From positions 1 to 33,354 of the forward strand of contig JAUVRX010000007.1 of the NCBI GenBank assembly GCA_030597375.1: a DNA stretch of 33,354 bases, read 5' to 3'. The DNA is from Acidobacteriota bacterium. Lineage in GTDB: Bacteria; Acidobacteriota; Thermoanaerobaculia; Multivoradales; JAHEKO01. Under the pieces are notes generated by a model. It ran no database searches, was not told the origin of the DNA, and saw nothing but the letters and a program-made list of their open reading frames with translations. Below, one piece after another: positions 15,593 through 23,198 of the stretch (position 1 is the stretch's first letter; each line of letters begins with the position of its first letter). Made by a program: the position numbers and the translations under genes.

Positions 15593-16266
15593 GATGGGCT
15601 CAATCCTATGCGCTGGCGGCCCAGAATCTCGACTTGGCTCCTGGCCCAGGAGACGACCTCCTGCCAGTCCATCGGTGCCGTCAGAGTCGGCATCGGCTCG
15701 CCTTCGGTCTGGGAGAGATCGCTGAGTCCCTTGAGAGCCTGGAGGGGAAAGTCCCTTACATGTCCGAACTTTCCGGCCGAAGACTCCAGCAGCTCGGCCA
15801 GGGGCAATTGCTGGCAAAGTAGATAGAGGTCGACGAAATCACGACGCGTGCCACGGCTGATGATGGCTCCCAACTTCATGAGTCCGAGGTCGATGGGTGA
15901 AGCTACCGCGAAGCCTTCGAATGTGGTTTCGGAGTCGACAAGGGGATAGGGGTAGTAGAAAAGCCGGAGACCGACTCCCCTGTTCATCCGGGTATGGAGG
16001 AAGCCGTCGCGAGCCGTTTCCACTCGACAGGACGGATCTGCTTCGATCAGCGTCTCCAGAATGTCTCGCCGGTCGAGAGAGCGCAGCCGCAGTACGGGGC
16101 TCATGAGATCGAGGTCGTAAACGGGTCGATGCCCCAGGTAGAGAGCGAGAGCCGCCGAACCTGCCAGGTACGCGTCCTTGGCCCAGTCGCAGTCGGTCAG
16201 CCGAGCCATGAGATGCCGACTTTCAGGTGCCAGGCTCTCGGGGTGGTGAATCGTCAAAAGGGCCAT
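15589..16266 (-). CDS. AbiEii/AbiGii-family nucleotidyltransferase (putative toxin)
   Basis: 225 residues. The N-terminal nucleotidyltransferase signature is AYLAGSAALALYLGHRPVYDLDLM: Gly36-Ser37, Arg47 and the metal-binding Asp51-x-Asp53. This corresponds to the GG(T/S)xLxxxxxHRxSxDxD pattern of the AbiEii (DUF1814) family. Further on, PIDLGLMKLGAIISRGTRRDFVDLYLL is the family's second conserved block. Studied members (AbiEii, MenT) are toxins that transfer nucleotides to RNA, notably tRNA acceptor ends, and are neutralised by an antitoxin from the preceding gene. Here the preceding 99-residue gene overlaps it by 13 bases and hutI follows with an ATGA overlap. Toxicity is inference. Confidence 0.75.
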   Translation of the reverse strand: MALLTIHHPESLAPESRHLMARLTDCDWAKDAYLAGSAALALYLGHRPVYDLDLMSPVLRLRSLDRRDILETLIEADPSCRVETARDGFLHTRMNRGVGLRLFYYPYPLVDSETTFEGFAVASPIDLGLMKLGAIISRGTRRDFVDLYLLCQQLPLAELLESSAGKFGHVRDFPLQALKGLSDLSQTEGEPMPTLTAPMDWQEVVSWARSQVEILGRQRIGLSPS

Positions 16267-16553
16267 AGGTCTTCGGTCTCAGGCGGCCGTTCGGCGACAG
16301 CGTGGACATCGCCCAGGAGGGTCGCCCAGAAGGCCAGAGAGCGTCTCGAGAGCTGGCGAGCTCCGTGATCCCTCAGCCAGGTCAGCAGCACGTTCTCGGT
16401 GATGTTTTCTGTCAGCCAGCGAAGATCTCGGCCGTCGCCCTCCTCGAAGAGCCGGCCTATCAAGAAAGCCTGGTGCTCCGGGATGTTTACCTTGCCGTCG
16501 CCATAGTGCGCCAGGAGTCTTCGGGTCGAGGAGGGGAAAGGGAACTGGCTCAC
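16254..16553 (-). CDS. Small protein paired with AbiEii-like gene (putative antitoxin)
   Basis: 99 residues from a GTG at 16553 that overlaps the yggS stop (GTGA). A longer reading from 16676 would start within yggS and its first 40 residues look like shadow translation, so it was not used. The N-terminal half (TRRLLAHYGDGKVNIPEHQAFLIGRLFEEGDGRDLRWL) resembles short proteins that precede AbiEii-type genes, where a domain reading roughly 'H..FII.R.LE.GD..DI.WL' is common. The remainder is helical (ITENVLLTWLRDHGARQLSRR) and it ends ETEDLWPF. No classic helix-turn-helix is evident. Its position, size and 13-bp overlap with the nucleotidyltransferase suggest an antitoxin; this rests on context. 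Confidence 0.6.
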   Translation of the reverse strand: MSQFPFPSSTRRLLAHYGDGKVNIPEHQAFLIGRLFEEGDGRDLRWLTENITENVLLTWLRDHGARQLSRRSLAFWATLLGDVHAVAERPPETEDLWPF

Positions 16554-17257
16554 TGTCGAACCTGGCGGGGACCGAACAGGTCCGTGCCGACCCGCACATG
16601 GGTGGCACCCTCTTCGATAGCGATCTCGAAGTCCTGGCTCATGCCCATGGAGAGGCACCCAGGTAATCCTTGCCACCCGAGAATGGGACGCAGGTCGTCG
16701 CGAAGCTGTCGCAGGCGTCGGAACCAGGCACGGATGGCTTCCGGTTCGCTCTCGAGAGGCGGAACGGCCATGAGACCGACCAGTCGGACGGACTGCAAGG
16801 AGACGAGTATCTCCGCAGCATGCGGCAGGTCGTCAGGTAGGAATCCATGCTTGGTCTCTTCCGCCCCGAGATTCACCTCGAGGAACCCCTGGATGCTGCG
16901 ATCGACCCTCTGAGCCTCCTTGTCCAGGGCTCTGGCCAGCTTGATCCGGTCGATGGAGTGAACGGTCGAGAAGTGGGGTACCACCTTCTTTACTTTGTTG
17001 GTCTGCAGAGGTCCGATCAGATGCCACTCCACCTCATCCGGAAGACTGGGCATCTTGGCCAGGGCCTCCTGGACCCGGTTCTCGCCGAAGATAGTGACCC
17101 CCGCCGACCAGGCCGCCAGTAGACGCCCGACAGGTTGACTCTTGCTCGCGCCCAACAGGGTGATCTCTTCGGGGTCGCGGTCACAACGATCACAGGCCTC
17201 GGCAATGCGCTGGCGGATGGCTCTTACACGTTCGGCACCGGTGGGTTCTGTTGTCAT
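16550..17257 (-). CDS. yggS: YggS-family pyridoxal-phosphate homeostasis protein
   Basis: 235 residues, single-domain fold-type III PLP-binding protein that buffers free PLP and affects amino-acid and coenzyme metabolism. Landmarks are LLGASKSQP with the PLP Lys39, TIFGENRVQEAL, WHLIGPLQTNKVKKV, FLEVNLGAEETKHGF, and CLSMGMSQDFEIAIEEGATHVRVGTDLFGPR. The ATG at 17257 overlaps the stop of the RNase H-like gene (ATGA), which fixes the start; the in-frame codon at 17284 is less likely. It is followed by the small putative antitoxin with a GTGA overlap. Confidence 0.93.
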   Translation of the reverse strand: MTTEPTGAERVRAIRQRIAEACDRCDRDPEEITLLGASKSQPVGRLLAAWSAGVTIFGENRVQEALAKMPSLPDEVEWHLIGPLQTNKVKKVVPHFSTVHSIDRIKLARALDKEAQRVDRSIQGFLEVNLGAEETKHGFLPDDLPHAAEILVSLQSVRLVGLMAVPPLESEPEAIRAWFRRLRQLRDDLRPILGWQGLPGCLSMGMSQDFEIAIEEGATHVRVGTDLFGPRQVRQ

Positions 17258-17706
17258 GGGTGTGGAACCTCGAGCTCCAGCCACGCCGGCAGAGGAGCCC
17301 GAAGATCGACGGCCTGATTGGCCAGACGGTCGGCCTCCATGTTCTGTTCCCGCGCCACGTGCTCGATTGTGAAGTCGGGGATCGTCTGTCGGAGTTTCAG
17401 CACCCGCAAGAAGATGGGCACCAGGTGGGGTGCCTTCACCCGGTAGGCACCGGTGACCTGGCGCACGAGAAGCTGGCTGTCGCTGTAGACGATGAGCTTC
17501 TTCATCTCTCGGTCGCCGGCCAGGGTGAGCACCGCAATCAGGGCAGCGTACTCGGCCACGTTGTTGGTGGTTTTGCCGAGGTACCCAACGATCTCCTCGC
17601 CGCCCCGATCCGTTTCGAGGAGGACTCCAAAACCGGCTTCGCCAGGGTTCCCCCTGGACGCGCCGTCGATCCAGGCACGGGCGCTACCACCACTGGGTGG
17701 GTTCAA
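17254..17706 (-). CDS. RNase HI-like protein
   Basis: 150 residues. All four RNase H catalytic acids are in place: Asp14 in AWIDGASRGNPG, Glu52 in NNVAEYAAL, Asp76 in VYSDSQLLVRQ and Asp126 in NMEADRLAN. The protein would cut the RNA strand of RNA-DNA hybrids. It is of the compact type without the basic handle of E. coli RNase HI, like many second copies named reverse-transcriptase-like RNase H. The start is a TTG at 17706 that overlaps the stop of the preceding zinc-ribbon gene (TTGA); no ATG lies near the N-terminus, so the TTG is supported by position. Coupled upstream and downstream to COG1579-like and yggS genes. Confidence 0.88.
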   Translation of the reverse strand: MNPPSGGSARAWIDGASRGNPGEAGFGVLLETDRGGEEIVGYLGKTTNNVAEYAALIAVLTLAGDREMKKLIVYSDSQLLVRQVTGAYRVKAPHLVPIFLRVLKLRQTIPDFTIEHVAREQNMEADRLANQAVDLRAPLPAWLELEVPHP

Positions 17707-18437
17707 CCGGCATCCTCTTCTATGTGGAGAATGCGTTTGCAGCTGTCGCAGGTCTCGATGTTCTTGGCCTGGATCGAGACGACCGTTTGGGGGCGAACTC
17801 GATAGTTGCAGGCGCCGCAGTGCCAGATACGGGGCCCCTTGCGAACCACCTCCCTGACCCCGGCCAGCGCGCTGCCACCGTAGTGAAGACCAGTGCGTTG
17901 AAACAGTGCGAGGGTCGGCTTCGGGAGTCGCTCCTCGAGCCCTTCAATCTGCTGGCGAAGCTCTTCTGCCCTTTGGACCACCTCCGGCTTCTGCCCCTCC
18001 CACTTCTGGAGCTCCTGCTGGTAGCGGTCATCGAGCTCCTGAAAAGAACTGCTACGTTCCTCCAGCAGTCGTTGAGCTTCCTCGCCTTGCTCCATGGCCG
18101 AGAGCTGCCGCTCTTCGGCTTCGCTGATCTGTTCCTTGGCGTCGTCGATCTCCTGAAGCAGGGCACCGTATTCGCGTTGATTGCGAACCATGCCGATCTG
18201 CTCCTGGAAGTGCTTGACTTTCACCTGCAAGTCACTGATCTCGCTTGCGGCTGCTCTCTTGGCCTCGTTGGCCTCCTCCGAGGCAGCCTCGAGGCCCTCC
18301 ATCTCGGCCTTCTTCCGACTGTACTCCACGTGGAGATCCTGCATCCAGTCTGGAATGCCGGCGAGGAGTTCCTCCGCTGCGTTCAGTTCGTCGACCGCGT
18401 GTTGCAGCTCGACGATGGTGTTGAGCTCGTCACCCAT
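17703..18437 (-). CDS. COG1579-like coiled-coil protein with C-terminal C4 zinc ribbon
   Basis: 244 residues from ATG 18437. Residues about 5-170 are an uninterrupted long helical hairpin (for example LQVKVKHFQEQIGMVRNQRE, RLLEERSSSFQELDDRYQQE), with the conserved turn NQREYGALLQEIDDAK. The C-terminus has two CxxC pairs, WHCGACNYRV and ETCDSCKRIL, forming a zinc ribbon. This is the layout of COG1579 proteins (Helicobacter HP0958/FlgZ and others), which bind nucleic acid or act as adaptors; the role outside Helicobacter is not settled. It heads the chain of overlapping genes ending at hutI. Confidence 0.85.
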   Translation of the reverse strand: MGDELNTIVELQHAVDELNAAEELLAGIPDWMQDLHVEYSRKKAEMEGLEAASEEANEAKRAAASEISDLQVKVKHFQEQIGMVRNQREYGALLQEIDDAKEQISEAEERQLSAMEQGEEAQRLLEERSSSFQELDDRYQQELQKWEGQKPEVVQRAEELRQQIEGLEERLPKPTLALFQRTGLHYGGSALAGVREVVRKGPRIWHCGACNYRVRPQTVVSIQAKNIETCDSCKRILHIEEDAG

Positions 18438-18520
18438 GACCTGGCGTTTCCCCCGCGAAATAGGAAAGGAGACTCTTCCGCCCCCGGCTGGCATGACCCC
18501 TGCCAACTCCGGCCAGGTGG

Positions 18521-18557
18521 AAGATGAGAAAAGGGGTGTCCTTCAGAAGGACACCCC
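18521..18557 (-). terminator. Strong intrinsic terminator for the tRNA / transglycosylase strand
   Basis: Perfect 11-bp stem GGGGTGTCCTT with a 3-base loop at 18533-18557. Read leftward it is followed by TTTTCTCATCTTCC, a usable U-tract. It lies 111 bp after the CAU tRNA and ahead of the COG1579-like gene, and so separates the two leftward units. Confidence 0.85.
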
Positions 18558-18668
18558 CTACGTATACCTGCTGGCATCGAAGATCGTCTGGCGGTGGGCA
18601 GGCGGTCGCTGCGACACCGGAGTAGCTGTTGATCTCCCCGCAATGGAACCTCGGTTTCCCACAGTTCA

Positions 18669-18741
18669 TGGGCCCACCTGGATTCGAACCAGGGACCTGC
18701 CGGTTATGAGCCGGATGCTCTAACCGCTGAGCTATGGACCC
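18669..18741 (-). tRNA. tRNA with CAU anticodon (elongator Met or Ile2)
   Basis: 73-nt cloverleaf read from 18741 to 18669. The acceptor stem is GGGTCCA/TGGGCCC with one G-T pair and discriminator A. The D-arm is TAGCTCAGCGGTTAGAGC, the anticodon loop is CTCATAA on a GCCGG/CCGGC-type stem, and the T-arm is CCTGGTTCGAATCCAGG. CCA is not encoded. The anticodon CAU without initiator features could be elongator tRNA-Met or the lysidine-modified tRNA-Ile2; the one-base-shorter D-loop leans slightly to Ile2 but is not decisive. Confidence 0.93.
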
Positions 18742-18770
18742 CCAAGTCCCCAGAGACTGGGGAGCCGAGG

Positions 18771-18779
18771 AGTATAGCA
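18771..18779 (-). promoter_or_regulatory. Extended -10 promoter element ahead of the CAU tRNA
   Basis: Read leftward, TGCTATACT is an extended -10 (TGn plus five of six TATAAT matches), about 30 bp upstream of the tRNA 5' end. No good -35 is seen, as is usual for extended -10 promoters. A CCCCAG-AGA-CTGGGG hairpin (18748-18762) sits in the leader. Confidence 0.5.
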
Positions 18780-18849
18780 TTCCTTCCCCGGCCGGATGCG
18801 GCCCGAACGAGGGTCGTCCGAGGCAGAGGTCGCGGCCCGATCCGACCGA

Positions 18850-21087
18850 TCAACCGGGCTGATTGTAGAGGTGTCGGTAGCTGTTGCTGAACAGGACGAT
18901 GCGCTTGACGTAGGTCTTGGTCTCCGTGAGCGAGAGGCCTTCAACAAAGCGGTCGAGCTCCGGATTGGTTCCAGCTTGGCGCCATAGCCGCTTGATGCGA
19001 TACGGGCCGCCGTTGTATCCGGCCAGGGCCAGCTCGACGTTGCCATCGAACATGTCCAGGACCTGCCGGATGTAGAGCGTTCCCAGTCGGATGTTGTAGT
19101 CGGGGTCTGCGAGTCGCTCGGTCGAATACTTCAGGCCGAGACGCCCGGCCAGCTCCCGCCCAGTGGCGGGCATCATTTGCATGAGGCCGCGGGCACCCGC
19201 CCTGCTCCTGGCGGAGAGGTCGAAGGCGCTTTCTTGGCGAATCATGGCGAACACCAGGTTGGGGGACAGATCTCGCTCTCGAGCCCGTCGCACGATCACT
19301 TCACTGAAATCGAGAGGGTAGTACAGGCGTAGAGCGTCGTCCGGCACCGCCGATTGGTGGGACTTGCCCAGTGCCGGGAAGGCGCAGGCCAGCGATTGGA
19401 TGCTGTCTCGGCGCCGATCCAGGCCGGCCAGGACCCTGGCTTCGAGCGCACAGTGAGCCCGTCGCTCGACTTGGCCCTCCAGGCCCTCGAGCTCCTGGAG
19501 TGCGAGGTCGTCGAGAGCGAGCTCATGAAGCCAGTGAGCTCGAGCCAGGCTTGCGGCCTCGGGCCAGGGTGCGGTCGGCAGAGCGGGTGCCGGCTCGGAC
19601 TCGACCCCGGTCTTCTCGAGCCTGGCCAGCGAGTGCTGTCGATAGTAGTCGGTGCTGGCAGAGGAGGCGATCTGTTGGTAGATGGAGGTGGCCCGTTGCG
19701 TCTGTCCGAGAGACTCGTAGGAGCGGCCCGACCAGTAGTGACCACTGCGAGAGTAGCGACTCTCCGGATAGAGTCCGACCAGCTCGCTCCAAAGGCCGAT
19801 CGAGCCGCTGAAGTTCCTACCCTCGAAAGCCTTCCAGCCGAGTTGCCAGAGATGCTTGGCACCGGTGGCGTCGGTAGGCACCATCTCTCGGAGACGCCGA
19901 AGAGTCTGGAGCGTCTCCTCGAAGCTCTCTTCCTCGTCCGCCAACTCCCGAAAGATCCGCTGGAGTGCCGCCACTGACTTGGCCGGATCGTGGTCCAACT
20001 CTACGACCTGCTCGAGGTAGCCGATCCCCAGGTTCCGCAGTTGCTGCCGCTGGGCCAGCGGCAAGTTGGTCCTGCCACGCCTCGCCGCCGCAGCATCCAA
20101 TGCGGCGAGCGCTCTTTGCCAGGCGACCGTCACCCTCGAAGCAGGGTCTTGGGGCGACAGCTCTTTGAGCAGGGAGAATGCCTCGAGACCCTGGTGATTC
20201 GAGGTCAGTGCCGCTGCTCGGAGCAGAGTCCACTCCCGAGTACGAGCCTCTTCGGAGATGTGGTCGATCATCTCGAGAGCCGACTCGGCCAGGTTGGCGG
20301 CAAGCAGGTTCTTGGCTCGCAGCATGAGCTCGTCGTCCGCGAGGATCTCCTCCCAGCGAAGCTCTCCGCTGGGGTGGCGGAAAACCTCGACGACTTCGAG
20401 CTTGGAGGCGTCGATGGGAAAGGCTACGAGTAATCGACGGGCCGCGCTCGAGAGCAGATCGGCCCGGTCGAGAATCTCGCCAATCTCCCAGACGGCGATC
20501 TCGAGGTCCCGCAGCGTGTTTGCGGGCAGGGGTTGCCGGCGCAGGAGATCGATGCGCTCGAGCGCGGAAGTCCAATCCTCCTGCGAGCGCGCTGCCTCGA
20601 CCCATCGGACAGCCGCCAAGGGGCTGATTGGAGAGGCTGGATACCGACTCAGAAGCTCTTCCAGGGCACGATCCGCTGCCAGCCGATCGTCCTCAGCCTG
20701 CGCCGCATCGGCCAGAACGAAGAGACGCCAATCCTCGAAGGCGCCGCCCGGATCGGCCGAGGCCTCGAGGTACTCACGCGCCAGCAGCATTTCCTCGCTT
20801 GCATGAGCGTAGAGGCCGAGAATCAAGCTGGTCGGAAGGGAGGCCGATGGGTCGGCAGTAGCCAGGGGGGAGAGGATCTGGCGTGCAGCTGTGAAGTCGT
20901 CCTTGCGAAGAGCTTCCGCCGCCTCTTTGTAGGCTCGAGGCAGGGGGTCGAGAGAGAGCTCCTGACGCTGGGCAGACGCTGGTGTGACCGGCTGGCTTGT
21001 TGCCCGCGGGGACTCCCGGACCAGGGCGGCAGAGATCGTGATTGCGGCGAACAGGAGCAGCCAACGCAGCTGGGAGCGTGCCGTCAC
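18850..21087 (-). CDS. Soluble lytic murein transglycosylase (Slt70-like)
   Basis: 745 residues, GTG start, with a signal peptide (LRWLLLFAAITISAALV). The long middle part (about 40-560) is alpha-helical with TPR-like repeats, such as LWSELVGLYPESRYSRSGHYWSGRSYESLGQTQRA, forming the superhelical ring seen in Slt70. The C-terminal catalytic SLT domain has FAMIRQESAFDLSARS with catalytic Glu619, then AGARGLMQMMPATG and LALAGYNGGPYRIKRL. It cleaves peptidoglycan glycan strands in the periplasm, giving 1,6-anhydro-muropeptides. It is preceded by the GAF-like gene (about 100 bp gap) and followed by the CAU tRNA. No strong Shine-Dalgarno was seen, so the start may be shifted by a few codons. Confidence 0.9.
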   Translation of the reverse strand: MTARSQLRWLLLFAAITISAALVRESPRATSQPVTPASAQRQELSLDPLPRAYKEAAEALRKDDFTAARQILSPLATADPSASLPTSLILGLYAHASEEMLLAREYLEASADPGGAFEDWRLFVLADAAQAEDDRLAADRALEELLSRYPASPISPLAAVRWVEAARSQEDWTSALERIDLLRRQPLPANTLRDLEIAVWEIGEILDRADLLSSAARRLLVAFPIDASKLEVVEVFRHPSGELRWEEILADDELMLRAKNLLAANLAESALEMIDHISEEARTREWTLLRAAALTSNHQGLEAFSLLKELSPQDPASRVTVAWQRALAALDAAAARRGRTNLPLAQRQQLRNLGIGYLEQVVELDHDPAKSVAALQRIFRELADEEESFEETLQTLRRLREMVPTDATGAKHLWQLGWKAFEGRNFSGSIGLWSELVGLYPESRYSRSGHYWSGRSYESLGQTQRATSIYQQIASSASTDYYRQHSLARLEKTGVESEPAPALPTAPWPEAASLARAHWLHELALDDLALQELEGLEGQVERRAHCALEARVLAGLDRRRDSIQSLACAFPALGKSHQSAVPDDALRLYYPLDFSEVIVRRARERDLSPNLVFAMIRQESAFDLSARSRAGARGLMQMMPATGRELAGRLGLKYSTERLADPDYNIRLGTLYIRQVLDMFDGNVELALAGYNGGPYRIKRLWRQAGTNPELDRFVEGLSLTETKTYVKRIVLFSNSYRHLYNQPG

Positions 21088-21184
21088 TTCAGTTGGAGTG
21101 TACGCCCGCTTTCAGGGTGCGGGCTGTGAAGTCCGAGACAGGGCGGCAGCACGGTGGCCGGTGCTCGAGGGCCAGGTCTCCGCC

Positions 21185-22900
21185 TCACAGACCCAGGATT
21201 TCCGACTCGCCGCCGGCCAGAATCCTTACCAGCTCATCGTGAAAGTAATCGGCGTCGTTGCGCACGTCGTCGTCGATTCTCTCTTCGTAGATCTGACGAG
21301 ATCGATCGATGTCTTCTCGTAGGACCTCGTAGACATTCCGATTGCGTCGTCCCGCTTCGACCTGCTCTTCGTTGTAGAGCTTGATCTCCGTGACCAGCAG
21401 GCGAGCCAGACGCCGCGCTTCCTCGTGAATCGCCTCGCCGCCACTATCGGCGCTGAACCGGTTGGTGGTGAAGGCCCATCCTGGACCCTGGGCATCCTCC
21501 GGCGGTCGAATCTCTGCCCCATCCATGACAGCGGCAGCCGGCTCGGGCTCGACGGCAGGTTCCTGCGGCGCCTCGATCTCCTTGTCGGCGATCTCCGGAG
21601 CCGGCTCTGCTGATTCTTCTTCGGCCGCTGGCTCCTCGACCTCGAAACCGGTCTCTTCGGCCGGCTGCAGGTCGGCTTCAGCAGCGATTTCCACCTCTTC
21701 CTCGGCCTCTTCGAGATCCACCGCCTCTTCGGCTGCTTCGATGGTCTCCTCGAAGTCGACCGCCTCAACGGCTTCTTCTTGCGCTTCTTCGGCCTCTTCG
21801 ACCACTTCTTCAACCTGCTCGAAGTCGATGGCCTCGGCAGACTCCACCTCTTCCTCGGCCTCTTCGAGATCCACCGCCTCTTCGGCTGCTTCGATGGCCT
21901 CCTCGAAGTCGACCGTCTCAACGGCTTCTTCTTGCGCTTCTTCGGCCTCTTCGATTACTTCTTCAACCTGCTCGAAGTCGACGCCTTCCTCCAGCTCCTG
22001 CTCGGTGACCGGAATGTCCTCGACCGGTTCGGCGGCGTAGAGGTCCTCTGCCTCTTCTTCGATGGCCGGTTCCACGACCGCTTCGATCTCGTCCGCGATC
22101 GAGACCTCCACCTCCGGAGCGGTGAACTGCCAGAGGGTCAGCGCGGGCTCTCCGGAGGGCGACTCGGTGGCGAGTCGAAGAGTTGCGGTGGAGGAGCGCT
22201 CCCGCAAGGGGAGTGTTTCCAACGCCTGCGCTGCCATATAGGCCAGGAGCTGTAGCGCGAAGAGGCCAACCGACTCGTCGTCCTCGATCTGGTCAGCGTA
22301 GAGAGCAGCGGCGAGGTGGTCTCGAAGTACGATCGGGATGAGCGCACCGGATAGCGGGCTACTGTTGTCGATTCGACTGCAAAGCTCTGCACATTCGGCG
22401 GCGTCCAGTTCGATCACCCCACGCCCTTCGGCCAGACGACCCCAGGGAGAGCCTTCGTCGTACTCGAGGACGAGAGCTTCGAAAGCCTCGTCACCTTGCC
22501 TGAATCCGTGACTGCTCCAACCTTGAAGGCCCTCCTCGTGTGTGAGGAACAGACTGGCGCGGGAGGCGAAGGCACCGGCACTTTCCACGAGACTGGAGAG
22601 GATCTCGTCCTGGGTCCGACAGCGGTCCAGACTGGCCACCGCAGCGTGAAGGCCCGGGAGAAGGTCCGCCGGGGGTGCTGCCGGGACTTCTACGGGCTCG
22701 CCCGCTTCCGTTTCGAGGGTGTCCACCTCGGCCGCCGCTGCTTCCTCCAGGGTCTCCGCAGCCTGGCCGAGCAGCTCGTCGAGCACGGTTCGAGTGTCCT
22801 GCAGCCGCTGCAGGAACTCCTCTTTGATGTCTCGGATAGCCTCTTCTACGAGGGCCGTGATCCTGGGCTCGAGTTCGTCGAAAGACTCCTGCGAAGACAT
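21185..22900 (-). CDS. GAF-like protein with acidic tandem repeats
   Basis: 571 residues from ATG 22900, supported by GGAGG six bases upstream. The N-terminus is a helical stretch (about 1-60). Residues about 85-235 look like a GAF-type sensor fold (CRTQDEILSSLVESAGAFAS, SLFLTHEEGLQGWSSHGF, GALIPIVLRDHLAAALYAD). A very acidic region (about 240-450) contains two near-identical 51-residue repeats, VDFEQVEEV...EEAEEEVE. The C-terminal 100 residues are charged helix (HEEARRLARLLVTEIKLYNE, then VLREDIDRSRQIYEERID), a segment I associate with Acidobacteriota proteins. Function is unknown; a cytoplasmic scaffold or sensor is a guess. Long alternative frames here are shadows of the biased codons. Confidence 0.75.
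   Translation of the reverse strand: MSSQESFDELEPRITALVEEAIRDIKEEFLQRLQDTRTVLDELLGQAAETLEEAAAAEVDTLETEAGEPVEVPAAPPADLLPGLHAAVASLDRCRTQDEILSSLVESAGAFASRASLFLTHEEGLQGWSSHGFRQGDEAFEALVLEYDEGSPWGRLAEGRGVIELDAAECAELCSRIDNSSPLSGALIPIVLRDHLAAALYADQIEDDESVGLFALQLLAYMAAQALETLPLRERSSTATLRLATESPSGEPALTLWQFTAPEVEVSIADEIEAVVEPAIEEEAEDLYAAEPVEDIPVTEQELEEGVDFEQVEEVIEEAEEAQEEAVETVDFEEAIEAAEEAVDLEEAEEEVESAEAIDFEQVEEVVEEAEEAQEEAVEAVDFEETIEAAEEAVDLEEAEEEVEIAAEADLQPAEETGFEVEEPAAEEESAEPAPEIADKEIEAPQEPAVEPEPAAAVMDGAEIRPPEDAQGPGWAFTTNRFSADSGGEAIHEEARRLARLLVTEIKLYNEEQVEAGRRNRNVYEVLREDIDRSRQIYEERIDDDVRNDADYFHDELVRILAGGESEILGL
21691..21982 (-). repeat. Two in-frame 153-bp tandem repeat units inside the GAF-like gene
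   Basis: 21691-21829 and 21844-21982 match almost base for base with a period of 153 bp (51 codons). The near identity, including third positions, points to a recent duplication or ongoing homogenisation and to possible copy-number change between strains. Confidence 0.85.
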
Positions 22901-22952
22901 GCGGATCCTCCACCAGATATCGAAGTCAAAGGCGGTTCTTGCGTAGACGCCT

Positions 22953-22983
22953 ATTGTATGCTTGGCGCCGTTGGCGGTGTCAA
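22953..22983 (-). promoter_or_regulatory. Putative sigma-70 promoter for the GAF-like gene
   Basis: Read leftward, a perfect TTGACA (22983-22978) and TACAAT (22958-22953, five of six) are 19 bases apart, slightly long, about 50 bp ahead of the start at 22900. Confidence 0.5.
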
Positions 22984-23023
22984 GGTAACACACCACCAAA
23001 CTCCTTGAGGATGAGAGGTTTAG

Positions 23024-23198
23024 CCCGCATTATTCATGACCCCGCGAGCAGATTGTGGAAAGCGTCCGTCAGATCTGGTCATCCGCAGGGAGGAGCACCG
23101 GAGGCAACCTTGCGGGTTGTTGAGGAGCGACGAGCGAGGACGGCCTGAGATGGCGGGCGATCTCCGCTAGATGCCGCGGGGCTCATGAATAATGCGGG
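23024..23198. mobile_element. MITE-like 175-bp element, complete copy
   Basis: The ends are perfect 16-bp inverted repeats, CCCGCATTATTCATGA at 23024 and its complement ending at 23198; with the flanking TAG/CTA the symmetry extends to 19 bp (23021-23039 and 23183-23201). The interior carries no transposase. A second copy begins at 33186 and matches at 161 of 169 visible bases without gaps. Flanks read TTAG on the left and CTAG on the right, and TTAA at the other copy's left end, suggesting a YTAR-like target. The short size and inverted ends suggest a non-autonomous element mobilised by an unseen transposase; an IS1380-like parent is possible but only a guess. Confidence 0.8.

Noticed and set aside
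15715-15760. Similarity of the codons for FPLQALKGL in the AbiEii-like gene to the reverse complement of the intergenic hairpin repeat
   Set aside because: Only about 18 of 25 bases agree by eye and no stem is kept; it could be a captured fragment but chance is as likely.
21226-21921. Arg/Ser/Lys-rich frame within the acidic-repeat gene
   Set aside because: It is the shifted frame of the GAA/GAG/GCC repeat; repeats make long frames automatically.
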